Positions 1 through 7,309 of a stretch of 22,721 nt of DNA are shown here, one piece after another. Source of the DNA: Prevotella sp. UBA1104 (lineage in GTDB: Bacteria > Bacteroidota > Bacteroidia > Bacteroidales > Bacteroidaceae); assembly GCA_002314055.1 (NCBI GenBank), contig DCBP01000097.1, positions 1 to 22,721 on the forward strand. The letters run 5' to 3'. Both the position numbers and the translations under genes were made by a program. Positions within the stretch are counted from its first letter, which is position 1; every line of letters starts with the position of its first letter. Below the pieces are notes generated by a model. That model was not told the DNA's origin. It ran no database searches and worked only from the letters and a program-made list of their open reading frames with translations.

Positions 1-393
1 ACTTATACAACAAGTACAACATGCAGCATGCGTAACAAGCATGAAAGTCGTTTGGGTTGTATATGTTGTTACGGTTGTTTTAAATATAAATGTTTTGTTG
101 TTTGTATAAACTAATTGTGAATAGCTACTTATGAAAAATCATAAAATGAAACAGCCTCCCCAAAAATGCTCTTGATTTTTATATAAACCAAAAACTTGCT
201 TTTTTCTTCTTTTGATTAATTTCGTTTATATATTGCAGCGCATGAAGAGAAACATACATCCACATCTACAAGCGTTAAAAAATCACTGCAAAAAATAGAG
301 TTCCGTTTTATCAAATTATAACTCGAATTTAGAATAGAAGCAAAGAAATGCCAGAGAAGAAGAACAAGCAACAAATAAAATATCCGACATAGA

Positions 394-425
394 TTTGGCG
401 CAGAAGAATTTGTTTATTATCTTTG
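394..425 (+). promoter_or_regulatory. Bacteroidetes-type promoter for uvrC
   Basis: A -33 element TTTG (394-397) is followed after 20 bp by a perfect -7 element TATCTTTG (418-425). This matches the TTTG/TAnnTTTG consensus known for the Bacteroidetes primary sigma factor. Transcription would start near 432 and give a leader of about 140 nt before the uvrC ATG. That leader includes the parS-like site. Confidence 0.6.
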
Positions 426-514
426 CCTTGATCTTGGAACAAGGCGCCTACAATCTTCGCTTTAACCTCTTAGCAGGGTAATAAGGAAAACAAGCAAGGA
501 GAAAGAAGCCTTAA

Positions 515-530
515 AGTTTCACGTGAAACA
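515..530. other. parS: parS-like ParB-binding site
   Basis: The 16-mer contains the perfect 14-bp palindrome GTTTCACGTGAAAC. It differs from the widely conserved chromosomal parS consensus TGTTTCACGTGAAACA only at its first base (A instead of T). ParB dimers bind such sites, spread along the DNA and load SMC near the replication origin. The site is in the non-coding leader of uvrC. No parA or parB lies in the window, so the role is inferred from sequence match alone; a chance 14-bp match is unlikely but possible. Confidence 0.7.
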
Positions 531-570
531 TCAAAGAAGAAAAGTTCTTTAAAACAAGCACTTAGAGAAA

Positions 571-2397
571 ATGACAAAAGAAGAAAATGAAAAGAGACTT
601 GAGCATCTGAGAGGTATTGTAAGTAACTTGCCAGGCAAACCGGGCAGCTATCAATACTACGACAAGGAGGGCACTATAATATATGTAGGCAAAGCTAAAA
701 ATCTAAAGAACCGTGTATCGTCTTACTTTCATAAAGAGGTGGACAGATATAAGACTAAAGTTCTTGTAAGCAAGATTTGGGACATTACATATACCGTAGT
801 GAACACTGAAGAGGATGCTCTGTTGCTTGAAAACAACCTGATAAAGAAATACCAGCCAAAATATAACATTCTCTTGAAAGACGGAAAGACTTATCCCTCT
901 ATATGTATTACGAAGGAATTCTATCCGAGAATATTCAAGACAAGAGTTATAAACAAAAAATTCGGTACGTTTTACGGACCATATAGTCATGTAGGAACTA
1001 TGTACGGACTTTTGGACATTATAAAGAAGCTCTATAAACCTCGTACATGCCGTATGCCTATAACAGAAGAAGGCATAAGACAAGGGAAATACCGTCCTTG
1101 TCTGGACTATCACATCAAAAACTGCGGTGGGGCTTGTATCGGGAAGCAATCTCACGATGAATATATGAAGAATATCAACCAAGCGAGGGAAATTCTTAAA
1201 GGAAATACGCGGGACGTGGAAAAAATGCTTTTCGACGAGATGCAAAGTCTTGCCGAAGAACTGAAATTCGAGGAAGCAGAAGAGATAAAGAAGAAATACA
1301 TGCTTCTGAAGGATTTCTGCTCAAAGAGCGAGGTCGTGAGTCATACTATAAATAATGTAGACGTATTCTCGGTTACTGACAGCGACAATCTGGCTTTCGT
1401 AAACTACATCCACGTTACCAACGGCAACATTAACCAAGCTTTCACCTTTGAATTCAAGAAGAAACTTGACGAGACAGACGAAGAGCTGTTGCCGCTCGCT
1501 ATTGTGCAGATAAGGGAAAAATTGGGCAGTACATCAAAGGAAATCGTTGTTCCTTATGAAATAGAACTGCCACTCGAAGGTATTACTATCACCATACCGC
1601 AACGCGGCGACAAACGCACGCTACTTGAACTCTCCGAGATGAACGGCAAGCAGTATCGCTTTGACCGCTTGAAACAAGCAGAAAAGCTTAATCCTGAACA
1701 AAAGGCGGTACGCCTGATGAAGGAAATACAACAGGCGCTGAAACTACCCAAAATGCCGTATCAGATAGAGTGTTTCGACAACTCAAACATAAGCGGAACT
1801 GATGCTGTGGCAGCCTGCGTGGTGTTCAAAAAAATGAAGCCGAGCAAGAAGGACTATCGTAAATACAACATCAAAACCGTGGTGGGACCGGATGATTATG
1901 CCTCGATGAAGGAGGTGGTAAGGCGCCGCTACACACGACTTATGGAAGAAGAACAGCCGCTGCCCGACTTGATAATTACCGATGGAGGTAAGGGACAGAT
2001 GGAGGTTGTGAGAGAGGTGGTAGAGGATGAATTACACCTTGATATTCCTATTGCCGGACTGGCTAAAGACGACCGCCACCGCACCAACGAACTGCTCTAC
2101 GGTTTTCCGCCAAAGGTGGTAGGAATGAAGACCGACAGCGAACTTTTCCACTTGCTTACACACATTCAGGACGAAGTACACCGCTTTGCCATTACTTTTC
2201 ACCGCGACAAGCGTTCTAAACACGCTCTGCACTCCGAACTCGACGACATCAAGGGAATTGGTCCGAAGACAAAAGACGCACTCCTGAAGGCATTTAAAAC
2301 AGTGAAAAAGATACGTGAGAGTAGTGTCGAAGAACTGGCTGAAGTAACAGGAAAGCAAAAGGCTGAGATAATAAGAAAGCATTTTATTGGGGAATAG
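571..2397 (+). CDS. uvrC: UvrABC excinuclease subunit C
   Basis: UvrC makes the dual incisions in nucleotide excision repair after UvrA/UvrB damage recognition, and acts in the cytoplasm on the UvrB-DNA complex. The N-terminus (residues about 24-54) has the GIY-YIG nuclease signature (GSYQYY, then IIYVGKAKNLKNR). A UVR/UvrB-binding helix pair, rich in Glu and Lys, is at about 218-250. The RNase H-like C-terminal nuclease has D403 in ECFDNSN and D471 in TDGGKGQ, both expected catalytic positions. Tandem helix-hairpin-helix motifs (KGIGPKTKDALL) occupy about 557-595. The 608-aa length is normal for the family. The ATG at 571 puts the GIY-YIG domain at its usual distance from the start. It is the first gene of a + strand block with dtd, mazG-like and deoC. 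Identification is secure. Confidence 0.97.
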   Translation: MTKEENEKRLEHLRGIVSNLPGKPGSYQYYDKEGTIIYVGKAKNLKNRVSSYFHKEVDRYKTKVLVSKIWDITYTVVNTEEDALLLENNLIKKYQPKYNILLKDGKTYPSICITKEFYPRIFKTRVINKKFGTFYGPYSHVGTMYGLLDIIKKLYKPRTCRMPITEEGIRQGKYRPCLDYHIKNCGGACIGKQSHDEYMKNINQAREILKGNTRDVEKMLFDEMQSLAEELKFEEAEEIKKKYMLLKDFCSKSEVVSHTINNVDVFSVTDSDNLAFVNYIHVTNGNINQAFTFEFKKKLDETDEELLPLAIVQIREKLGSTSKEIVVPYEIELPLEGITITIPQRGDKRTLLELSEMNGKQYRFDRLKQAEKLNPEQKAVRLMKEIQQALKLPKMPYQIECFDNSNISGTDAVAACVVFKKMKPSKKDYRKYNIKTVVGPDDYASMKEVVRRRYTRLMEEEQPLPDLIITDGGKGQMEVVREVVEDELHLDIPIAGLAKDDRHRTNELLYGFPPKVVGMKTDSELFHLLTHIQDEVHRFAITFHRDKRSKHALHSELDDIKGIGPKTKDALLKAFKTVKKIRESSVEELAEVTGKQKAEIIRKHFIGE

Positions 2398-2429
2398 TTT
2401 GCAAGGGAAACAATAAAAAACTAACTTTG
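2398..2429 (+). promoter_or_regulatory. Promoter for dtd
   Basis: TTTG (2398-2401) directly follows the uvrC stop codon. After 20 bp comes a perfect -7 TAACTTTG (2422-2429). Transcription would start near 2436, giving a leader of only about 15 nt before the dtd ATG. The dtd-deoC genes can thus be transcribed independently of uvrC. Confidence 0.6.
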
Positions 2430-2451
2430 TAAGCGGAAAAAACAATAAAGG

Positions 2452-2904
2452 ATGAAAGTAGTAATACAACGCGTGAGCCACGCATCGGTAACGATAAACG
2501 GCAATACGAAAGCAAGTATCGGAAAAGGCTTTCTGATTCTTCTCGGCATAGGTTGCGAGGACGGTCAGGAGGATATTGACTGGCTTGTGAAAAAGACGGT
2601 AAACTTGCGTGTTTTCGACGACGAGAACGGCGTTATGAACCGCTCTATTCTCGACGACGGCGGCGACATAATAGTGGTTAGCCAGTTCACGCTCATGGCA
2701 TCCACAAAGAAAGGCAACCGCCCATCATGGATTCATGCTGCGCCACACGATATTTCCATTCCGCTATACGAGAAGTTCTGCAAGGACCTGAGCGCGGCAT
2801 TAGGCAAACCCGTAGGTACCGGGGAATTCGGGGCAGACATGAAGGTAGAACTACTCAACGACGGACCGGTAACTATTTGTATGGACACAAAGAACAAGGA
2901 ATAG
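2452..2904 (+). CDS. dtd: D-aminoacyl-tRNA deacylase
   Basis: Dtd hydrolyses D-aminoacyl-tRNAs (D-Tyr and others, also Gly-tRNA(Ala)), so that D-amino acids are kept out of protein and the tRNA is recycled. The protein is 150 aa, the usual size, and begins with the typical MKVVIQRVSHASVTI. The SQFTL active-site motif is at residues 77-81, with the family's TKKGNRPS segment after it. The Gly-cisPro chirality-checking motif appears as NDGPVT at 136-141. The ATG at 2452 is the only sensible start. It lies 54 nt after uvrC behind its own promoter and is followed 4 nt later by the small membrane protein gene. Identification is secure. Confidence 0.97.
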   Translation: MKVVIQRVSHASVTINGNTKASIGKGFLILLGIGCEDGQEDIDWLVKKTVNLRVFDDENGVMNRSILDDGGDIIVVSQFTLMASTKKGNRPSWIHAAPHDISIPLYEKFCKDLSAALGKPVGTGEFGADMKVELLNDGPVTICMDTKNKE

Positions 2905-2908
2905 AATT

Positions 2909-3172
2909 ATGGAAAAAAGTAAGCTACAATCATATATAGAGCAATGCTCATTCTTAATGTTCCTGCTTATAGGAATAACAAACAAATTATGGTTTAAAGA
3001 AGAATATTTAAGTACCATATCATGGGCATTCCTTTGCGTCAGTCTTATAGCTGCAAATATTGGGCAAAACAGGAAAAAAGCCAGTCCGTGGTGGATGTTT
3101 ACAGTCAATTTGATACTCAGCATTGGCTGTGTTATAATTTTAATCATCGACATAATATCATATCTAAGATGA
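2909..3172 (+). CDS. Small three-helix membrane protein, unknown function
   Basis: This 87-aa protein is not recognised. After a short polar N-terminus it shows three hydrophobic segments: about residues 13-24, 36-50 (a run ending AFLCVSLIAANIG) and 62-83 (MFTVNLILSIGCVIILIIDI). A basic patch (NRKK) lies between the second and third, which suggests a small inner-membrane protein. It starts 4 nt after the dtd stop, and its own stop overlaps the next gene's start as ATGA (3169-3172). That tight packing argues that it is real and translated. The codons are more A/T-rich than its neighbours, so it may be a lineage-specific insertion in the uvrC-deoC block. Function cannot be inferred. Confidence 0.75.
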   Translation: MEKSKLQSYIEQCSFLMFLLIGITNKLWFKEEYLSTISWAFLCVSLIAANIGQNRKKASPWWMFTVNLILSIGCVIILIIDIISYLR

Positions 3173-3558
3173 CAATAAAGGAAGCACAGGAGCAGGTGGA
3201 CCATTGGATAAAGACCTATGGCGTGAGATACTTTTCCGAGCTCACCAACATGGCCTGTTTGACAGAGGAAGTGGGGGAATTGGCACGGGTTATTGCCCGG
3301 ACATACGGCGACCAGAGCTTTAAGAAGGGCGAGAAGCCAAACCTCGGTGAAGAAATGGCAGACGTATTGTGGGTGCTTATCTGCCTTGCAAACCAAACAG
3401 GAGTGGACCTGACCGAGGAACTGAAAAAAAGCTTTGAAAAGAAGACCCGGAGGGACAAGGAGAGACATCTGAACAACCCTAAATTATCAGGCTATTCTGC
3501 CCTACCCGACAGAAATTCCATATCGCCAAAACTACAAGAAAAAGCCGAACAAGAATAA
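3169..3558 (+). CDS. MazG-like nucleotide pyrophosphohydrolase
   Basis: This 129-aa protein belongs to the all-alpha NTP pyrophosphohydrolase (MazG/iMazG) superfamily, which hydrolyses (d)NTPs, often aberrant ones, to NMP and pyrophosphate. The metal-binding pattern is visible as EEVGE (E34, E37) followed by EEMAD (E62, D65), the ExxE...ExxD signature on two helices. Start choice: the ATG at 3169 overlaps the preceding stop as ATGA, giving translational coupling and the normal N-terminus MTIKEAQEQVDHW. An upstream in-frame ATG (3022) would overlap the membrane protein gene and adds unrelated sequence. About 22 residues after RHLNNPKL look like an added low-similarity tail, since family members I know usually end near there. 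Single-domain form; exact substrate unknown. Confidence 0.9.
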   Translation: MTIKEAQEQVDHWIKTYGVRYFSELTNMACLTEEVGELARVIARTYGDQSFKKGEKPNLGEEMADVLWVLICLANQTGVDLTEELKKSFEKKTRRDKERHLNNPKLSGYSALPDRNSISPKLQEKAEQE

Positions 3559-3586
3559 ATATAAACCAAATAAAAAGAATAACACT

Positions 3587-4537
3587 ATGATGACAGAAAA
3601 AGAAAATCCGAAGAGCGAAAGCATTATCAAGAAGATCGGCGACAACGCTCCGAAAACAGACAAATACGAAGAGGCACTGAGCAAATACAACACTAATCTC
3701 GACGACAACGAAGTGCGCGAGGCGGTGAAGAAAATCATTGCCGAGAAAGTGCACGAGAACGACAACCTCGACGTGAAGAAATTCCTTATGGGAAGCATCG
3801 AACTGACCACACTGAAGACTACCGACTCGGAGGAGAGCGTTCTTGCCTTTACAGAGCGCGTAAACCAGTTTGACGAGGCTTACGGCGATCTGCCACATGT
3901 TGCCACAATCTGCGTTTATCCTTGCTTCGCAAAGGTAGTAAGCGAAACATTGGAGATAGACGGCGTTGAGATAGCTTGCGTATCGGGCAGTTTCCCTTCG
4001 TCTCAGGCACTTATCGAGGTGAAGGTTGCCGAGACTGCACTGGCTATAAAAGACGGCGCTACAGAGATTGATATCGTTATGCCCGTGGGCAAGTTTCTGA
4101 GCGGCGACTATGAGGGCGTTGCCGACGAAATCAGCGAACTGAAACAGGTTTGCGGCGAGCATGCCATGAAGGTTATCCTCGAAACTGGCTGTCTGAAGAC
4201 CGCATCGAACATCAAGAAGGCTTCTATCATCGCCATGTATGCCGGTGCCGACTATATCAAGACTTCTACAGGAAAGCTTGAGCCTGCTGCCACTCCTGAG
4301 GCTGCCTACGTAATGTGCCAGGCTATTAAGGAATACTACGACGAAACGGGCATACAGATTGGTTTCAAACCTGCCGGAGGCATCAACAGCGTGATGGACG
4401 CCCTTATCTACTACACCATCGTGAAAGAGGTGCTTGGCGAGAAATGGCTCACAAACAAGTGGTTCCGCCTGGGCACAAGTCGCCTGGCAAACATGCTGCT
4501 GAGCGAGATTGAAGGACAGGAAACTAAATTCTTCTAA
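3587..4537 (+). CDS. deoC: Deoxyribose-phosphate aldolase
   Basis: DeoC reversibly cleaves 2-deoxy-D-ribose 5-phosphate to glyceraldehyde 3-phosphate and acetaldehyde, feeding deoxynucleoside breakdown into central metabolism. The TIM-barrel active site is intact. The Schiff-base lysine is K225 in YIKTSTGK, the second lysine is K261 in GFKPAGGI, and the proton-relay Asp is D162 in EIDIVMPVG. At 316 aa it is longer than the roughly 220-260 aa of many bacterial DeoCs. The extra part is an N-terminal, charged, helical region of about 65 residues before the barrel. The start is ATG 3587 or the adjacent ATG 3590. It lies 28 nt after the mazG-like gene, so it is probably in the same transcript, and ends at a strong terminator. 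Confidence 0.95.
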   Translation: MMTEKENPKSESIIKKIGDNAPKTDKYEEALSKYNTNLDDNEVREAVKKIIAEKVHENDNLDVKKFLMGSIELTTLKTTDSEESVLAFTERVNQFDEAYGDLPHVATICVYPCFAKVVSETLEIDGVEIACVSGSFPSSQALIEVKVAETALAIKDGATEIDIVMPVGKFLSGDYEGVADEISELKQVCGEHAMKVILETGCLKTASNIKKASIIAMYAGADYIKTSTGKLEPAATPEAAYVMCQAIKEYYDETGIQIGFKPAGGINSVMDALIYYTIVKEVLGEKWLTNKWFRLGTSRLANMLLSEIEGQETKFF

Positions 4538-4556
4538 ACAAAACATTATGAGCAGG

Positions 4557-4597
4557 GCTTCGATATTCTTAATTTTGAAAGAATATTGAGGCCTTTT
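4557..4597 (+). terminator. Rho-independent terminator after deoC
   Basis: Stem arms 4557-4570 and 4579-4592 pair over 14 bp, with two G-T wobbles and an 8-nt A/T loop. T-rich sequence follows (TTTT at 4594-4597, then another TTTT). It sits 20 bp after the deoC stop and should close the uvrC-deoC block. Confidence 0.8.
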
Positions 4598-4693
4598 CTG
4601 CTTTTCTTCAATATTATCCATTACTAACATAAGACAACACGACAATTCATCATTTCGGATAACAAATAATTGTATAACATTTAAATAAAATTC

Positions 4694-6076
4694 ATGCTTA
4701 TGAAGTATTTTAGCTTTTTTGCTGTCGCTGCATTGACGTTCTCTACAACATCAGCCACAGCTCAAACAAGGATGTCGATAATGAACGTGAAATCCGCAAT
4801 AAAAGCGCTGCTAAACGGAAGAGTTGCCAAGGCTGACTACGACGGAAACTTTGCCAATATGAACTCCGCTACAACAAAACCGACACACACAACAGATTAT
4901 GTTTATGAGGATAATGCATGGAAATTCTCATCAACTACAAAGACGGAATATAACCAGAAAGGCTACGTTACGGCTACCGAAACAACAGGAGCTGACAAAA
5001 CGGAAAGGGTGGAATACAGCTACGACGACTCTCTCGACGGATTCGTTACAAAGACAACAAGCTACTCCTGGGACGAGGCTTCAAAATCTTGGACTAACCC
5101 CATTGTAACATCTGAGGTGGAGCTGACAAAAAACAATAAGGGACGCGTGACGAAGGAAATAGTATACACATACGATGAAGAAACGAAGAGCATGGAAAAA
5201 GAGATGGAAGTAGACTTTGAATATGCTATTATCAGCGGAAAACTAAACAAGATTTCCACCACTATAGAAGAGGAAGGCGACGACGGAGAGAACATCAGCA
5301 TCCCTGTATCCGTTACCATTCTGAAATGGCACAAATACAATGAAAACAAGCTATTCAGCTTCTCGCTCGACAATATGGAAGGTTTCCTGTCTGACGGCGA
5401 CAATCAGATTGAGTCGGCAACACTGACAATGACTATGCCTATAATGGGAATGAACCTGCCTATTAACGGAACTGTAAAAGGAACCTACGAGGAAACTAAA
5501 ACAAATATGGAGGTTAACATGACGGCTCTCGGACAGAGTCTGATGAAGATGGTTATGACGGTTAACATCACCGACCAATATGGAAGCAGCGAGACTGATA
5601 TCAGTATGGACTCCATGGGACAGAATGCTTTAACGGCAAAAACCGTCTCTACAAACAATGAACACGGCGACTGCATAAAGACCGAGACTTCGGGCACTAC
5701 AAGCGGAGATCTGGGCGATATCGCAGGAGATGTGTCTACCAGTATCTCTGCCGACGATCTTAACCAATCGATTACCTACGACTACGAGTACTATACCCTA
5801 CCCGACAACAGCGTGCTCAAGAAAAGCATGACAACAAACATGAAGGATAAAAACACCAATGAGTATAAACCTACTGCAAAAGTTGAATATTGGGGCTATA
5901 TCGATTACGCATCTGAAACAACAGGAATACAGGACACGACGCAAGACAGCAGCAGAACGCAAAATAAAGCGATATACGGCATTAATGGAGAGAAGGTGGA
6001 CAATATTCCATCTAACTCCGAGAAACGCATCTATATCTTAAAAGAAGGCGAAAGAACTATAAAGATTGCGAAGTAA
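4694..6076 (+). CDS. Secreted protein of unknown function with exported-protein C-terminal motif
   Basis: This 460-aa protein starts with a clear signal peptide (hydrophobic run after MLMKYFSFFAVAALTF, probable cleavage after ATAQ at residue 24). An alternative start is the ATG at 4700, two codons on. The mature part is rich in Thr, Ser, Asp, Glu and Tyr, with no membrane segments. In residues 70-180 it has irregular repeats of the type VEYSYDD / IVYTYDEE / VDFEY, which suggests a beta-rich, repetitive outer-surface protein. The last 30 residues (AIYGINGEKVDN...RIYILKEGERTIKIAK) resemble the short C-terminal segment of many Prevotella exported proteins, akin to type IX sorting domains. No enzymatic motif was seen. 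It stands alone between two terminators. No -7 box was recognised upstream. Confidence 0.85.
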   Translation: MLMKYFSFFAVAALTFSTTSATAQTRMSIMNVKSAIKALLNGRVAKADYDGNFANMNSATTKPTHTTDYVYEDNAWKFSSTTKTEYNQKGYVTATETTGADKTERVEYSYDDSLDGFVTKTTSYSWDEASKSWTNPIVTSEVELTKNNKGRVTKEIVYTYDEETKSMEKEMEVDFEYAIISGKLNKISTTIEEEGDDGENISIPVSVTILKWHKYNENKLFSFSLDNMEGFLSDGDNQIESATLTMTMPIMGMNLPINGTVKGTYEETKTNMEVNMTALGQSLMKMVMTVNITDQYGSSETDISMDSMGQNALTAKTVSTNNEHGDCIKTETSGTTSGDLGDIAGDVSTSISADDLNQSITYDYEYYTLPDNSVLKKSMTTNMKDKNTNEYKPTAKVEYWGYIDYASETTGIQDTTQDSSRTQNKAIYGINGEKVDNIPSNSEKRIYILKEGERTIKIAK

Positions 6077-6095
6077 GTCAATGACCTACAAAAAC

Positions 6096-6150
6096 AAAAG
6101 TTCTCATACAGACAACGTTTTCCGTATGAGAACTTTTATTTTTATATTTT
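6096..6150. terminator. Bidirectional terminator
   Basis: A perfect 14-bp stem (6096-6109 with 6124-6137, AAAAGTTCTCATAC and its complement) encloses a 14-nt loop. It is followed on the + strand by a T-rich run to 6150 and preceded by A-rich sequence, so it works in both directions. It lies between the convergent secreted-protein gene and the prenyl synthase gene. Confidence 0.88.
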
Positions 6151-6156
6151 TTTTAG

Positions 6157-7134
6157 CTATTTATCGCGCCTTACAACATAGTCAAGATAAGCCACAAGAC
6201 TGTCTTTCAGTTCTTTATCCTTTACGTGAACATCGATGAATCTCATTGCCTCCTGATGGAAATCATTCATCCGTTGCTCCGCATATTCAATTCCGCCGTT
6301 AGCCTTTGCAAAAGCAACGAGACGGTGTATTTCCTCTTGCGAAGCCGAACGTTCCTTAACCTTATAGGCAAGTTCCTTCATCTCAGAATCTTCTGTAGAA
6401 TTAAGGGCATAAATAACAGGAAGTGTAAGCTTGCCTTCTGCCATATCATTACCCGTAGGCTTTCCGATTTCCGTAGAGTCGTAATAATCAAATATATCAT
6501 CACGTATCTGAAAGATAATACCGAGATTTTGTCCGAAAAGCTTCGCAAGCTCAATATCCTCTTCGCTTGCACCAGCCGACAAAGCTCCTATTGCGCAACA
6601 TGCCTCGAAAAGAGCTGCCGTTTTCTGCTTAATTACCTGATAATAAACATCTTCGGATATTTTTTCATTTGAGATATTCGACAATTGCAAAATTTCTCCA
6701 CTTGCCAAAGTCCTGCCCAATTCGGCAAGATATCTTACGATATCCGTATTCCTTGTATAAGCCACATGTAGAAGAGCCGTAGACAGAAGATAGTCGCCTA
6801 CGAGTACTGCCACTTTATTGTCATACGTGGCATTTACCGAAGCCTGTCCGCGACGCTCTTCGCTCTCGTCCACAACATCATCGTGTACAAGACTGGCGGT
6901 ATGCAGCAGTTCCAGTCCCACAGCTGCATGCTGCGTTACCTCCGACACGCTACCGTAGTTGCGCGCCATAAGCAAAATCAGCATCGGACGCATACGTTTT
7001 CCCGTGCGCTGGCGGATATATGCCAGAGCCTGCGACAGGAGTCCGTCGGTATGCGACAAGGCCTCATTGAAAAGCTCGTTAAAGTCTGAGAGTTCGCTCT
7101 CAATCGGTTGCTTTATGCGTGAAATATAGTCCAT
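6157..7134 (-). CDS. Long-chain polyprenyl diphosphate synthase
   Basis: This is a trans-prenyltransferase that adds isopentenyl diphosphate units to an allylic diphosphate, probably to build the side chain of menaquinone (IspB/HepT-like). The 325-aa protein has both aspartate-rich motifs: first DDVVD at residues 85-89 followed by EERRG, second DDIFD at 212-216 preceded by QIR and followed by GKPTGND. The GKRMRP segment (45-50) is the usual IPP-binding region. Small residues (S81, A80) ahead of the first motif fit a long-chain product, but the exact chain length cannot be read. The ATG at 7134 gives the standard N-terminus. It is divergent from polA over a 175-bp gap and ends at a shared terminator. 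Confidence 0.93.
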   Translation of the reverse strand: MDYISRIKQPIESELSDFNELFNEALSHTDGLLSQALAYIRQRTGKRMRPMLILLMARNYGSVSEVTQHAAVGLELLHTASLVHDDVVDESEERRGQASVNATYDNKVAVLVGDYLLSTALLHVAYTRNTDIVRYLAELGRTLASGEILQLSNISNEKISEDVYYQVIKQKTAALFEACCAIGALSAGASEEDIELAKLFGQNLGIIFQIRDDIFDYYDSTEIGKPTGNDMAEGKLTLPVIYALNSTEDSEMKELAYKVKERSASQEEIHRLVAFAKANGGIEYAEQRMNDFHQEAMRFIDVHVKDKELKDSLVAYLDYVVRRDK

Positions 7135-7150
7135 TGAATGAAATTTGATA

Positions 7151-7180
7151 CAAAATTAATTATTTTATCTGATTAATCAG
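7151..7180 (-). promoter_or_regulatory. Promoter of prenyl synthase with palindrome
   Basis: On the minus strand a perfect -7 element TAATTTTG occupies 7158-7151. The -33 position has only a weak match. A perfect 12-bp palindrome CTGATTAATCAG (7169-7180) lies over the -33 region and could be a regulator site. Confidence 0.45.
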
Positions 7181-7208
7181 AAAAAAACAGTAATTTTACA
7201 CGATATTC

Positions 7209-7239
7209 TTTGCAGCTCACAACATTTTTGCAATGTTTG
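7209..7239 (+). promoter_or_regulatory. Probable polA promoter
   Basis: TTTG at 7209-7212, a 19-bp spacer, then AATGTTTG at 7232-7239. The second element matches TAnnTTTG at 5 of the 6 fixed positions (A instead of T first). Transcription would start near 7247, about 60 nt before the polA ATG. Confidence 0.4.
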
Positions 7240-7309
7240 CTCTCGTTTGAGGGCCTACGGCAACGGGATATACAACTATATATGATATAAAAAAGAACAA
7301 CATAATAAT

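Larger units (their letters stand above)
1..570. other. Gene-free leader upstream of uvrC
   Basis: No convincing protein or RNA gene was found in these 570 bases. The first 240 are A/T-rich and low in complexity. What can be supported is a Bacteroidetes-type promoter at 394-425 and a parS-like palindrome at 515-530, listed separately. An open frame without ATG runs through about 330-480 and encodes a short hydrophobic stretch, but it has no recognisable homology or start. The stretch therefore looks like a regulatory or segregation-site region, or the decayed end of an upstream gene. Confidence 0.6.

Noticed and set aside
1..111. Imperfect inverted resemblance between 1-21 and about 91-111 (ACTTATACAACA-like)
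   Set aside because: Too many mismatches, in low-complexity A/C- and T/G-rich DNA; not distinguishable from composition.
333..480. Short open frame in the leader encoding a hydrophobic peptide (about 45 codons)
   Set aside because: No ATG, GTG or TTG in a sensible place, no recognisable homology, and it overlaps the uvrC promoter.
3022..3168. Upstream ATG (3022) for the MazG-like protein
   Set aside because: The extension overlaps the membrane protein gene in another frame and is unlike the family; the ATG at 3169 overlaps the preceding stop as ATGA.
3479..4645. Long minus-strand open frame (388 codons) opposite deoC
   Set aside because: It mirrors the deoC codons, has no family resemblance or start signals, and deoC is unequivocal on the other strand.
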